A stretch of DNA of 64,000 nucleotides, taken from positions 141,751 to 205,750 of the forward strand of contig CAVQBP010000007.1 in NCBI GenBank assembly GCA_963710745.1, read 5' to 3'. Of this stretch, positions 26,470 through 35,282 are shown piece by piece. Position 1 is the stretch's first letter. Each line of letters begins with the position of its first letter. The translations under genes were made by a program, and so were the position numbers. The notes under the pieces are model-generated. The model was given only the letters and a program-made list of their open reading frames with translations. It ran no database searches and was not told where the DNA came from. The stretch comes from CAVQBP01 sp963710745. Its GTDB lineage: Bacteria; Bacteroidota; Ignavibacteria; Ignavibacteriales; Ignavibacteriaceae.

Positions 26470-28343
26470 TTTTTGTTTTGGAGCTTTTCTAATTTCTGAA
26501 TTGACCTGTTAACATCAATTCCTTTTCCTAAGACACCTTTAAAAATATCTCCGGTTTCATTCAAGCGGCCGGGTATATTTAATATTGTAAAATTTTGAGG
26601 TGATAGTCCGGGTTTTACTTCTTCCCAATATAACGGAGCAGCTACAGTTGCATGCGGTTTTGGCCGGACACTATAAGGTGCAGCTAAGGTTTGACCCGAT
26701 CTGTTTTGAAGGTAATCCAGATATACTTTCTTTTTTCTTTTTGACGGGCTTCTTTCCAGGCTTGTGAATTCAGGAATTCGATTGTTAACAATCTTTGCTA
26801 TAAGATATGCAAAATCTTTTGCTACTTTATAGTCATATTTTGCACCCAAGGGGACATAAATGTGTAAGCCTGTTGCACCCGAAGTTTTACAGAAACTTTC
26901 AATATCTAATTCATCGAGCACATCTTTTACAGCCAGGGCGGTATCTATTACTTTTTCAAAAGAAATATCTTCCGGGTCAAGATCTATAACAAAATAATCA
27001 GGATTTTCAATATTTGTAATTCTGGAAAACCATGGATTTATCTCAATACACCCCAGATTAGCCATATAAACTAATGTAGCCTCATCATTGCATATCATGA
27101 AATTAATTTCTTTATCGTTAGATTCAGAATAAATTCTTTTAGTCTTTACCCAGCCGGGATGTTTTTGAGTAATATCTTTTTGAAAAAAACTTTTACCATT
27201 AATTCCATTTGGATGCCGATTTAATGATTGCGGTCTGTCAATCAGATATGGAAGCATAAAGTTTGAAACTTTTCTGTAATAGTTAACCAGGTCGCCTTTT
27301 GAAAATCCTTCTTCCGGCCAATATATTTTATTAAGATTAGTAAGCTTGATATTATGATCATTTATTACAATTTCGGGATTTTTGTCCGGTTCATTATTTT
27401 GCTGATTATCGGGAGAGAAATCTTTAGAGATTTCTTTAATAACGTCTTTTGCTTTTTTATCCTCACGCATGCCCATATAAACAGGATGACGCATTAATTC
27501 TTCTTCTGTCCACTCTGAAAATGAAATTTCGCAGACCAGCTCAGGTTCAATCCAGGTTGCCGGAGTATTTGTTTTCGGAACTATTTTAAACGGACATTTT
27601 TTTCTAATTAACGGTTCAAATTTTTTTCTTAAAAGTTCCAGGTCTTGTTCTGTAAATCCGCCCCCGGAATGACCGATATAAACCAGTTCGCCTCCTTCAT
27701 AAGCTCCGAGGATCAAAGCTCCCAAATTTTTCCTGCTCCCTTTAGGCTTTGTAAACCCGCAGATAATTGCTTCCTGCTCCTTTCTAAGTTTCAGTTTAAT
27801 CCATTCGCTGCTTCTTTTGTTAAGATGGTATTTACTCTTTTTATCTTTTGCCAATATGCCTTCAAGATTTTTTTCTTCGGCAATTTTATAAAATAATCTT
27901 CCTTCTTTTTCAATATGATCGCTGTATTTTAAATCCGGTAAATCCGGTAAAATTTGTTTTAATATTTCTTTCCGTTTAATTAATGGAAGGCCTTTCAAAT
28001 CATAGCCGTCCAGGTAAATTATATCAAAAATATAATAGAGCAGATTTCCTTTCCCTGTTTTTTGGAAGTTCTGCAGAAGCTGAAACTTTGAGACTCCATT
28101 CTCATCAACGGAAACTATTTCACCGTCAAATATCAAATTATGTTCAATAAATGCTAAAGATTCTGCCACGGGTTTGAATTTCTCGTTAAAAGATATATTA
28201 TTTCTAGAATAGAGATATACTTCTCTATTTTGAATTTCAGCAACAGCCCTGTATCCATCCCACTTGATTTCAAATAACCAATCATTATCATCAAAAGCTT
28301 CGTTTCCTTTAACGGCAAGCATAGGTTTGATTTTATGGGGCAT
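26466..28343 (-). CDS. ligD: LigD ligase-polymerase (ATP-dependent DNA ligase plus primase-type polymerase)
   Basis: 625 aa. The N-terminal ATP-dependent ligase has motif I EIKWDGYRA (adenylated lysine), then FDGEIVSVDENG and EGILAKDKKSKYHL, to about residue 310. An archaeal/eukaryotic-primase-type polymerase domain follows (about 330-620) with VIDLDPEDISFEKV (catalytic acidic pair), SGATGLHIYVPLGAKYD and LERSPSKRKKKVYLDYLQNR. It repairs double-strand breaks with Ku. The 3'-phosphoesterase domain, fused in many LigD proteins, is missing and is encoded by the gene immediately upstream. Domain order here is Lig-Pol, unlike the Pol-PE-Lig of mycobacteria. Confidence 0.95.
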   Translation of the reverse strand: MPHKIKPMLAVKGNEAFDDNDWLFEIKWDGYRAVAEIQNREVYLYSRNNISFNEKFKPVAESLAFIEHNLIFDGEIVSVDENGVSKFQLLQNFQKTGKGNLLYYIFDIIYLDGYDLKGLPLIKRKEILKQILPDLPDLKYSDHIEKEGRLFYKIAEEKNLEGILAKDKKSKYHLNKRSSEWIKLKLRKEQEAIICGFTKPKGSRKNLGALILGAYEGGELVYIGHSGGGFTEQDLELLRKKFEPLIRKKCPFKIVPKTNTPATWIEPELVCEISFSEWTEEELMRHPVYMGMREDKKAKDVIKEISKDFSPDNQQNNEPDKNPEIVINDHNIKLTNLNKIYWPEEGFSKGDLVNYYRKVSNFMLPYLIDRPQSLNRHPNGINGKSFFQKDITQKHPGWVKTKRIYSESNDKEINFMICNDEATLVYMANLGCIEINPWFSRITNIENPDYFVIDLDPEDISFEKVIDTALAVKDVLDELDIESFCKTSGATGLHIYVPLGAKYDYKVAKDFAYLIAKIVNNRIPEFTSLERSPSKRKKKVYLDYLQNRSGQTLAAPYSVRPKPHATVAAPLYWEEVKPGLSPQNFTILNIPGRLNETGDIFKGVLGKGIDVNRSIQKLEKLQNKN

Positions 28344-28396
28344 TTTTGTTTTTGGAAGGTGTTTCAGGTCCGGGAAATTTATTTTAGTGCCGGTTT

Positions 28397-28990
28397 TTAC
28401 TTTTTTTTTGGCTTTTCGTTATTTGCCATATCTTCAATTGTTCTGTCGGATAATACCGAACGATCCTCATCAAGAATATCTCTGGTTGAAGCAAATTTAT
28501 CTTTATGTTTGATCAATAACCATTGCTTATCACCCCTGTTTTTCATTTTTACCAGAACAAATTCTCCCTTAAGCTTTTGCCCTTCAAGGTAAAATTTAAA
28601 ATCTCCCTTTTCGTAGTCTTCTTTTAAAAGATTTTCGCTTTCTTTTCTATCGTCAGTATTAATAGCATGGTAGGTACCTTCATCCCAAACGATGACTTCA
28701 CCTGCACCGTATTCCCCATCGGGAATGGTTCCTTCAAAATTGCGGTAGTCATAAGGATGATCTTCCACATGCATTGCCAGTCTTTTAACTTTGGGGTCAA
28801 TTGAAGGTCCTTTAGGAACGGCCCAGCTTTTTAATACCCCTTCAAGCTCCAGCCTGAAATCATAATGGAGATTTTTTGCAGCATGTTTTTGAACAACAAA
28901 ACGAAGTTTACTTTTACTTGATTTTGTATTTCCTTTCGGTTCCGAAGTTTTTCGGAAATCCCTTTTCTGATTATATTCTTTTAGCCCCAT
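28397..28990 (-). CDS. stand-alone LigD 3'-phosphoesterase domain protein
   Basis: 197 aa. The core reads FVVQKHAAKNLHYDFRLE, HVEDHPYDYRNFEG and GEYGAGEVIVWDEGTY, the metal-binding His/Asp signatures of the LigD phosphoesterase (PE) domain, which removes 3' ribonucleotides and phosphates from broken ends. The N-terminus is basic (YNQKRDFRKTSEPKG), as in PE domains placed at the LigD N-terminus. Its stop lies 53 bp before the ligase-polymerase start on the same strand, so LigD function is split across an operon, by fission of an ancestral PE-Lig-Pol gene or as an ancestral arrangement. Confidence 0.92.
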   Translation of the reverse strand: MGLKEYNQKRDFRKTSEPKGNTKSSKSKLRFVVQKHAAKNLHYDFRLELEGVLKSWAVPKGPSIDPKVKRLAMHVEDHPYDYRNFEGTIPDGEYGAGEVIVWDEGTYHAINTDDRKESENLLKEDYEKGDFKFYLEGQKLKGEFVLVKMKNRGDKQWLLIKHKDKFASTRDILDEDRSVLSDRTIEDMANNEKPKKK

Positions 28991-29005
28991 ATAGTATATA
29001 GAATA

Positions 29006-29206
29006 TTATATAAAATTATCTTTCAATTGTAAGGCAATGTTATAACTTTTTTGTCCGTTAAATAAAAAACCCGTTTGATATTTTTTATCAACCTGGTAGT
29101 TAGGCCTGTCGAAAGACAATATTATCCAAACAGTAACAACAACAGCAATTAATATTGCTATAAATAAAATAATGGTGGATCTAGTCTCACGATTTACTTG
29201 TGACAT
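29006..29206 (-). CDS. small single-TM protein
   Basis: 66 aa with one strong TM helix (about 11-30, STIILFIAILIAVVVTVWII), a short basic N-terminus and a polar C-terminal tail (about 31-66). Family not recognised. It lies 15 bp upstream of the phosphoesterase gene on the same strand and could be the first gene of that operon. No homology evidence beyond the clean TM pattern. Confidence 0.5.
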   Translation of the reverse strand: MSQVNRETRSTIILFIAILIAVVVTVWIILSFDRPNYQVDKKYQTGFLFNGQKSYNIALQLKDNFI

Positions 29207-29299
29207 AATGAACTCTTTAAAAAAATTTTATCTTTAAACAATTAAACTTAGCGTAATTTTGCTTTAATTATGGTGATTTTTGGCAAATATCGAGCTAAG

Positions 29300-29629
29300 T
29301 TATTTTATTATCATAAGAACCAGGCCAACTGCTAATAATGTCATATATCCAACTCCCAATAATTTTGACGGGGGTTTAAAAGAAATTGTATCTAAAAGTA
29401 AAAAAAAGAACCCGCTGAAAAATGCAGCAATTAATAAAGCTGAACTTGCGGATAACACACCATTTTCCCATGTATCACCGGAAGTTGTTAATAAAATAAA
29501 ACCGGCTAAAAATCCAAAAATATGGAGTAAAACTGAAATAACGGGAGCCGGTTTTTTTAGAAAGAATTGCAGCAGAACATGCAATCCGAACAGAAGTGAA
29601 ATTGCAAAAGCTATTTCCGGGAAGATCAT
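29300..29629 (-). CDS. small integral membrane protein, about four TM helices
   Basis: 109 aa, almost entirely hydrophobic, with helices at about 5-24, 28-48, 56-80 and 88-107 and a short charged loop (SGDTWENG). I chose this strand because the opposite-strand frame over the same DNA (29280-29654) is lysine/asparagine-rich with no fold-like pattern. Family not recognised; probably a multi-pass membrane protein of the inner membrane. Confidence 0.6.
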   Translation of the reverse strand: MIFPEIAFAISLLFGLHVLLQFFLKKPAPVISVLLHIFGFLAGFILLTTSGDTWENGVLSASSALLIAAFFSGFFFLLLDTISFKPPSKLLGVGYMTLLAVGLVLMIIK

Positions 29630-29654
29630 TAAAAACTCCTTAAGAAAGTTCTGA

Positions 29655-30006
29655 AATAAACGGCATTATTTTAACCTGATTCTCTTACTAATTCAGATTA
29701 AATATTAGTCTTTATATTTGCCGGTAAATTTAATTGTTGAAAATTACATTCTATATTTATAAAAATTTATAAACAGATTTAGAGATTTTACAAACCAAAT
29801 TTGAAAGCTATGATTTAAATCAAGTCTGATAGTTACAAGAATCACTCAGGAAATTATAAAAACAAACAAATATTTCGACTTAAATACTAATATAGTCGAA
29901 TATTTGCAATATAATCCAACCGGCTAATTAAGTGATATATTTTATTGATATTACATGGGTTAAAAAATAAGTTTGTATTAGTTCTTTCACAAAATGAGAG
30001 GTAACG
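29655..30006. promoter_or_regulatory. 352-bp intergenic region with an upstream inverted repeat
   Basis: Divergent promoter region. It contains CAAATATTTCGACT (29867-29880) and AGTCGAATATTTG (29894-29906), inverse repeats with a single-base bulge and a 13-nt spacer, about 100 bp upstream of the rlpA start. This could be an operator or an RNA hairpin in the rlpA leader. GAGAGG at 29996-30001 is the ribosome site of rlpA. Otherwise nothing recognised. Confidence 0.45.
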
Positions 30007-30501
30007 TTGAAGTCATTAACGAAAATGTTAATAATTTTAGGTATGATTTCATTGGTAGGGTTTACATTTGTTACAAATGATGTTAGTAAAGCTAATGAAC
30101 CAATGAATAAAGAAGAAACAGTTCCTGTTAATGAAGAAGAAAATACCATAAATAATTCAATAGTCAATTATATTGATAAGGGTGAAATGACGGCTTCATG
30201 GTACGGTCCTCGTTTTAACGGTAAATTAACCGCAAACGGGGAAATTTTTAACCAGTCTGCTTTTACGGCTGCTCACAAAAAACTTAAATTTGGTACTTTA
30301 TTAAAGTTAACAAATTTAAAAAATAACAAATCAATTATCGTGAGGATAAACGACAGAGGTCCTTATGTGAGCGGAAGACAGTTAGATCTTTCTAAAGCAG
30401 CTGCTCTTTCTCTCGGAATGATAGAAAGAGGAGTTGTGAGGCTGAAAGTAGAAGAAATAAGCTTAAAGGGAGTAAATTTCCCTGTCGTTAGCCTGAATTA
30501 A
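30007..30501 (+). CDS. rlpA: RlpA-like double-psi beta-barrel protein
   Basis: 164 aa, starting at TTG with GAGAGG 5 bp before it; no better ATG exists. The N-terminus MLIILGMISLVGFTFV is a signal peptide. The domain (about 58-155) carries TASWYGPRFNGKLTANGE, FGTLLKLTNL and VRINDRGPYVSGRQLDLSKA, the RlpA/DPBB signature with the catalytic-type aspartate in NDRGP. RlpA proteins act on denuded glycan strands at the septum or bind them. There is no SPOR domain, so it is a minimal version. A strong intrinsic terminator follows. Confidence 0.9.
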   Translation: MKSLTKMLIILGMISLVGFTFVTNDVSKANEPMNKEETVPVNEEENTINNSIVNYIDKGEMTASWYGPRFNGKLTANGEIFNQSAFTAAHKKLKFGTLLKLTNLKNNKSIIVRINDRGPYVSGRQLDLSKAAALSLGMIERGVVRLKVEEISLKGVNFPVVSLN

Positions 30502-30522
30502 AAACCCTTAAATCTAAATGAA

Positions 30523-30546
30523 AGCCCGGTTTACCCCGGGTTTTTT
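30523..30546 (+). terminator. intrinsic terminator after rlpA
   Basis: AGCCCGG (30523-30529), loop TTTACC, CCGGGTT (30536-30542) with one G-U pair, followed by T's to 30546. This is a classical rho-independent layout and the only hairpin in the window with a clear T-tract right after a short GC-rich stem. Confidence 0.8.
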
Positions 30547-30570
30547 ATTTTAAATATAATTTTTCTGAAT

Positions 30571-31503
30571 TCAGCTTAACCGGTTTAAGAATCGCCACAT
30601 AATTAGTGCAGCAAGTCTGCTGGTTTTATTATCAACATCAAAATCCGGATTAACTTCCGATATTTCGAAAATTTTTGTTCTCTTATCAATTCCGGCTGTT
30701 TCAGCAATTAACAATGCTTCTTCAATCGAAAATCCAACCGGGTTTGGAGCACTTACACCCGGTGCGTCCGATTCTTTAATCGAATCAATATCAAATCCCC
30801 AGAATAAAACTTTATTCTTCTTCTTTAGCAGTATTTCTTTCAGTATCTTTTTAATTTTTCCCCGGCTAATTTCATCATAATAATAAATGCGGCTTCCTTT
30901 TTTCTTGAGATATTTTTTATGAGCTGTAGAAGAAGAATGCTGTTTTATCCCGATTTCATAAAAATTTTTAGGATTAACCAGCTTTTCATCCAGAAGCATC
31001 CTGTAAGAAGTACCGCTGTTGCGGATTTTATCGGGACGTACATCAAAATGGCTGTCAATATTGAAGACAAGCGGATTATTTTTAAATCTTGATAAAGCTT
31101 TGCAGTCAGGATAAGAAATATCATTTCCCCCGCCGAGTATAATTACTTTTTTATTGTCATTTAATAATTGGAAAATAACTTCTTCCTGCCTGGAATGAAT
31201 ATCTTCAAGATTGTTTTCAATTTTAACATTGCCTAAGTCAAATATTTTTATTGGTTCGATATGTTCACTTACCGTAAGTTTATAAAACGAACCGCGGATT
31301 TTATCCGGTGCATGCTTAGCCCCTTCCCGCCCCCTGTTTCTGATTACTCCTTCATCCTGTGGGGAACCCAGAATGACGACTTCAGCTTCATCATAATATT
31401 CTGCTTCGGATTTAACTTTTTCCCCCAGCCTGATATCTTCCGGGTCATTTCTTTTATAGAAAAGTTCTTTATTTGGCCTCGTTGTAAGATTAAATATATT
31501 CAT
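30571..31503 (-). CDS. arginase/agmatinase/formimidoylglutamase family protein
   Basis: 310 aa. Ureohydrolase metal motifs: NIDSHFDVR (D150, H152, D154) and FDIDSIKESDAPGV (D238, D240), followed by SAPNPVGFS. The first motif, usually GGGHD with a metal-binding His, reads GGGNDISYP here, so the residue is Asn127. The family hydrolyses arginine, agmatine, formimidoylglutamate or related guanidino compounds with a di-manganese centre. Formimidoylglutamase (HutG) is the closest guess by motif style, but no other hut gene is nearby. It lies downstream of the NRDE gene on the same strand. Confidence 0.8.
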   Translation of the reverse strand: MNIFNLTTRPNKELFYKRNDPEDIRLGEKVKSEAEYYDEAEVVILGSPQDEGVIRNRGREGAKHAPDKIRGSFYKLTVSEHIEPIKIFDLGNVKIENNLEDIHSRQEEVIFQLLNDNKKVIILGGGNDISYPDCKALSRFKNNPLVFNIDSHFDVRPDKIRNSGTSYRMLLDEKLVNPKNFYEIGIKQHSSSTAHKKYLKKKGSRIYYYDEISRGKIKKILKEILLKKKNKVLFWGFDIDSIKESDAPGVSAPNPVGFSIEEALLIAETAGIDKRTKIFEISEVNPDFDVDNKTSRLAALIMWRFLNRLS

Positions 31504-31560
31504 GCTGATTCCTGGCGTGAAAATTTTTTGTTTAACCTAAATTATTTTGCTGGTTATAGA

Positions 31561-32325
31561 TTATTCAATTTCAAATGCAGTTGATGTTGTTGTCCATACC
31601 TTACTTTTATTGTTGAAAGATTTTTCGGTAAACCTGACCTTGTTATTAATATCAATAAATATAACAGAAGAAGAACGGGTCCCATATTTTTCTGTAACTG
31701 TAAAAATAGGAGAAACCATTCTTTCAAGCTCTTTGCTTAATCCTGTATCGGGCAGAGTTTCATAAGGATAAATTTCATCATCTTTTAATAAATCAAATAA
31801 TGCATTGTCTGACGGATTAGGTTCATTTATTATATCGGAAAAGATCTTTTTACTTTTTATTACTTTAGGCCAAGATGAATCAAGTAAATGATTGCTTAAT
31901 CCGTAAATCCCTTTTGATAATTTAACCGTTTTTTTGCTTATGTTCGATAAATAATATAAACTGTCGCAGTTTCCAAAAATTAAATTGTAGCCGTTATAAT
32001 TATCTGCGGTTTCCAGTAATAGATCGGCATATAGTTCAGGTGACATTTCATTTAATAAGAAATCGGTTACTAATTTCCCGCGTGTAGGTGCATTATCCTT
32101 TATTTGTGTCATATCCCTGTAATTGGTGATAGCTGCAATTCTCCCTTTTTTAGTTATTCCCAACCAGGTTCCGTTTCCTTTTAAATCCTTACCGGCATAT
32201 AATTCTGGATAAGTTTCCCAATTATGTAATAATGCTGCAGGCCGGTCATAAAACTCATCCCTGTTTGCTGCAATAATCAGTTTATAATTTGGATTAGTTC
32301 CGTATGATAATAATAACAGGCACAT
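31561..32325 (-). CDS. NRDE family protein (TANGO2-like)
   Basis: 254 aa beginning with MCLLLLSYGTNPNYKLIIAA and then NRDEFYDRPAA, the Asn-Arg-Asp-Glu motif that names the family, with the conserved Cys2. Proteins of this fold resemble N-terminal nucleophile hydrolases; the eukaryotic member TANGO2 affects lipid and haem handling, but the bacterial role is unknown. Its stop is 57 bp from the start of the arginase-family gene, so the two may form an operon. Confidence 0.85.
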   Translation of the reverse strand: MCLLLLSYGTNPNYKLIIAANRDEFYDRPAALLHNWETYPELYAGKDLKGNGTWLGITKKGRIAAITNYRDMTQIKDNAPTRGKLVTDFLLNEMSPELYADLLLETADNYNGYNLIFGNCDSLYYLSNISKKTVKLSKGIYGLSNHLLDSSWPKVIKSKKIFSDIINEPNPSDNALFDLLKDDEIYPYETLPDTGLSKELERMVSPIFTVTEKYGTRSSSVIFIDINNKVRFTEKSFNNKSKVWTTTSTAFEIE

Positions 32326-32418
32326 TAAAATAATTGTGTTGATTAAAGAATAAAAAATAAGAAAATAAAATCAGATTCTTAAGGGATCAAATATATTTTA
32401 ATAAGGCGGGATAATACA

Positions 32419-32448
32419 GGGTATACAGGATTTGAACCCTGTATACCC
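32419..32448 (-). terminator. perfect 11-bp hairpin downstream of the DUF427 gene
   Basis: GGGTATACAGG (32419-32429), loop of 8 nt, CCTGTATACCC (32438-32448). In minus-strand reading it follows the DUF427 stop by a few bases, upstream of the NRDE gene. It lacks a T-tract in that direction. The inner GTATAC is itself palindromic. Confidence 0.5.
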
Positions 32449-32454
32449 CTTTAA

Positions 32455-32739
32455 TTATTTTTCTATCTGGATTCCCGGACCAAACCCAATACGATCTTTT
32501 ATCTCATTGGATTCATCCTTTGGTTTGGAGTAATACCATGCAGAGTTCCAGCTAACTTTATCATCTACATAAATATTATAAAAATTAGCTTCTCCTTTAT
32601 CAGCCCTGATTAAGCGGGTCGGGCTTTCTTTTAAATATTTTTTGTTTATTGAATTTTTGGGAAAATACCAATTGCCGTCAATATTTCTTATATCCTCGCT
32701 TTCAGCAATTGTCTCACCGTTATATACAGCTTTTGCCAT
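32455..32739 (-). CDS. DUF427 domain protein
   Basis: 94 aa, the typical size of this small beta-barrel family. It has the opening MAKAVYNGETIAESED, YFPKNSINKKYL and AWYYSKPKDESNEIKDRIGF, matching the DUF427 pattern in which W/Y-Y-P and a C-terminal K-x-x-x-I-x-x-x-I-A/G-F segment are conserved. Function unknown. A single gene transcribed away from the MqnA-like gene; its own hairpin follows. Confidence 0.85.
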   Translation of the reverse strand: MAKAVYNGETIAESEDIRNIDGNWYFPKNSINKKYLKESPTRLIRADKGEANFYNIYVDDKVSWNSAWYYSKPKDESNEIKDRIGFGPGIQIEK

Positions 32740-32965
32740 ATGTTTTACCTCCGATATTATTGCTCTTACGAATTAATAACTAAATTATGTAAAAAAAGGA
32801 AGAGAAAAGTATGAGCTGAATCTCAGGTGTGATATAAATTGGATTTAAATGTATCTATCAAAAATTGGGCGAACTTGCTAATTATTATTTATTTTTAATA
32901 CACTTTTTTAGATATTTACATAAATTTTTTGATATCTCATAAACAATAACATTAAAGATTTTTAT

Positions 32966-33724
32966 ATGAAATTAGTATTACCGTCCAATATGTTTACCCG
33001 TTTGATGGAAAAATATTTGGAACCCGGATTAAAAACAGATTTAATATTTAACCCGTCTTCATTAATTACGTCAGAAATGATGAAATATGAAAATTGTATA
33101 GGTTTAATTCCGACGCTAGATCTCTTAAAAAATAAAGAATTATTTGTCTCAAAGAAACACGGAATTGCCTTCGAAGGAAATTTATGCAATGCGTACATTT
33201 ACTTTAAACCAGGTGAAAAAAATGTAAACGAATTCAGTCTTTTGGGAGATGTATCCTCTCTTGAAGTTATTCTGAGCAAAATATTATTTAAAGAAATTTA
33301 TAATGCGGATATTAAGATTGAAATATTAACCCGCGAAAAAAAGCTGCAGGATAAAAACTTAGTTGTTATAGGAGATAAAAATTTTGAAGACGATAGGTGT
33401 TTCTCGGGTATAAGTTTTGCTGAGGAAGTTATTGAATTCCTATCTTTACCCTTTGTTAATTACGTTTTTGCCTCAAAGAATAAAAATGTTCTGGAAGAGT
33501 TTAATGAAAAACTAGAAAATATAGGCAGCAAGGTGTATAAAAATATTGAAGAATATGATTTCGGAGAAAAAATGAGCAAAAAAACAAAAGATTACATAAA
33601 AACAAATATATCTTCGTTTATTATGGATTTTGAATTAATGGATATCGATGGAATTGATCAACTGCTCAGGCTTCCGTATTATCATGGAATGGTTAGTGAT
33701 ATAATAGAATTAAAATATGTGTAG
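32966..33724 (+). CDS. MqnA-like protein (periplasmic-binding fold)
   Basis: 252 aa without signal peptide. IGLIPTLDLLKNKELFVS near residue 44, GDVSSLEVILSKILF and SFAEEVIEFLSLPFVNYVF near 145 resemble the MqnA/MqnD family, in which a solute-binding-type fold acts in futalosine-route menaquinone synthesis. The match is partial: typical MqnA starts with an S-Y-L-N-x-x-P motif that I cannot find. It might instead be a relative of unknown role. The TAG stop lies inside the arm of a following hairpin (33721-33747). Confidence 0.5.
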   Translation: MKLVLPSNMFTRLMEKYLEPGLKTDLIFNPSSLITSEMMKYENCIGLIPTLDLLKNKELFVSKKHGIAFEGNLCNAYIYFKPGEKNVNEFSLLGDVSSLEVILSKILFKEIYNADIKIEILTREKKLQDKNLVVIGDKNFEDDRCFSGISFAEEVIEFLSLPFVNYVFASKNKNVLEEFNEKLENIGSKVYKNIEEYDFGEKMSKKTKDYIKTNISSFIMDFELMDIDGIDQLLRLPYYHGMVSDIIELKYV

Positions 33725-33747
33725 CACAGATTGCTGGTCTGTGCTAC
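33721..33747. terminator. perfect 10-bp hairpin between convergent genes
   Basis: GTAGCACAGA (33721-33730), loop TTGCTGG, TCTGTGCTAC (33738-33747). It overlaps the stop codon of the MqnA-like gene and lies 5 bp from the stop of serA on the other strand. It could serve both directions. No T-tract. Confidence 0.5.
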
Positions 33748-33752
33748 CGGAA

Positions 33753-34952
33753 TTACAGCTCAACTATTGAAATATCAATTATTTCATCTTCCTTCTCGGG
33801 CATCTCTTTCAGGATTTTATCGGAAGGTTTGGAATCCAGTTTAATTGTACAGCATGCAGTTTTTTCACCGTCAAAAATAACATTTTCCATTTCCTGTGCA
33901 TTTATTCTTTCTTCACTTAAAAGTCTTAAAACTCTCGCAAGAACACCGGGTTTATCAAAATGCCTTACGACCAGCTGATATTTTGCAGCAGTCTTTTTAC
34001 AGCGATTTACCCAGTTTTTTATTTCACCCAGTTCAATATAGTTTTTAATAATGTTATAAGTTTCTTCAGCCACTGCATTTTGAGCCTGTTCTGTAGAAGC
34101 TCCTATATGATGTGTAACATAAATGTTTTTAATATTTGAAAGATCGCTTGAGAATTCACCCTCTTTCCCTTCCGGTTCTGCAGTAAATACATCTAAACCG
34201 GCAAATAATTTTTCTTCTTTAGCTGCATTTATTAATGCTTCTTCATCTACAACTCCTGCTCTTGCAGTGTTAATGAAACAGGCACCTTTTTTCAGCTTAC
34301 CGATTAAATCTTTAGATATTATTTTCTTTGTATCAGCATTTTGCGCCAAATGAACCGATACTATATCGGACTGCTTAAATAAATCTTCAAGAGTATTAAC
34401 CTTTTCTATCCCTAAAGCCTCAGCTTTTTCTTTTGATAATGATCTTGACCAGCCGATAATCTTTAATCCGAAAGCCTGGGCACGGAGAATAAGCTCTGTA
34501 CCAATTTGACCTACTCCGACAACCCCCAGAGTTTTACCAAATAATCCGTCTGCTTTTGAATATAAAGCTTTATTCCACTTTCCGCTTCTGAAATCAATAA
34601 CATTCTCAGGAATTTTTCTGTCAACTGCGCAAATTAATCCCATTGCTAATTCTGCCACTGCAATGCTGTTCTTGCCAGGACAGTTTGCTACAAATATTCC
34701 TTTTTCATTCGCGGCTTTTATGTCAATGTTGTTTACACCTGCGCCGGCACGGATAATTAAGCTAAGCTTGTTTGAACTGTTTATACACTCTGCGTTTACT
34801 ACTGTTGAGCGGACAATCAGGATATCAACTTCATTTATATTTTTCGGGAGATCGCTCTCCTTAAACTTTGGCTCATATACTAATTCACGAACCAGGCTTT
34901 TTATTTTTTCCGTGTATTGATCCGGAAACTTATCTGCTATTAAAACTTTCAT
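33753..34952 (-). CDS. serA: D-3-phosphoglycerate dehydrogenase
   Basis: 399 aa. Rossmann motif GVVGVGQIGTE, catalytic Arg in INTARAGVVDE, Glu in FTAEPEG and His in THHIGASTEQ (2-hydroxyacid dehydrogenase triad), and a C-terminal ACT-like domain (about 320-395; VRHFDKPGVLARVLRLLSE), as in SerA proteins that are inhibited by serine. It catalyses the first step of serine synthesis from 3-phosphoglycerate. No other ser gene is nearby. A broader 2-hydroxyacid dehydrogenase role is possible, but the ACT domain supports SerA. Confidence 0.85.
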   Translation of the reverse strand: MKVLIADKFPDQYTEKIKSLVRELVYEPKFKESDLPKNINEVDILIVRSTVVNAECINSSNKLSLIIRAGAGVNNIDIKAANEKGIFVANCPGKNSIAVAELAMGLICAVDRKIPENVIDFRSGKWNKALYSKADGLFGKTLGVVGVGQIGTELILRAQAFGLKIIGWSRSLSKEKAEALGIEKVNTLEDLFKQSDIVSVHLAQNADTKKIISKDLIGKLKKGACFINTARAGVVDEEALINAAKEEKLFAGLDVFTAEPEGKEGEFSSDLSNIKNIYVTHHIGASTEQAQNAVAEETYNIIKNYIELGEIKNWVNRCKKTAAKYQLVVRHFDKPGVLARVLRLLSEERINAQEMENVIFDGEKTACCTIKLDSKPSDKILKEMPEKEDEIIDISIVEL

Positions 34953-35282
34953 AAACTCATCCTTTTTATAATTAAAAAATTATAACGATTTTTTACCATT
35001 AATTTTAAAATTTACTGATTATAATTTCTGAAAAAGTTAGGGGAAAAGAAAGATTTGTAGTTTTTTAATGGAAAAATTACAGGATAATAATATTATGATA
35101 TTTTGTTCTGCGATGTATGAATAAATTTTTAATTTGATATATCCATTAACTAAATTATGATAATGCCAAATTCAACAAAATATTGAAGATTGAAAATCAT
35201 ATTAAACAGAATTTTATTAAATTATTAATTTTGAAATGAAACTATAATTTTATCGAAAGAACAAGAGCCGGAAAGGTCTAAA
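34953..35282. other. 330-bp intergenic region between serA and the sirtuin gene
   Basis: Divergent promoter region, AT-rich. A ribosome site (GAGCCGGAAAGG region) precedes the sirtuin start at 35283. No repeat, hairpin or ORF of note. Confidence 0.5.

Noticed and set aside
29280..29654. 124-codon plus-strand frame
   Set aside because: Composition is Lys/Asn-rich without a fold pattern; the opposite strand encodes a coherent four-TM membrane protein.
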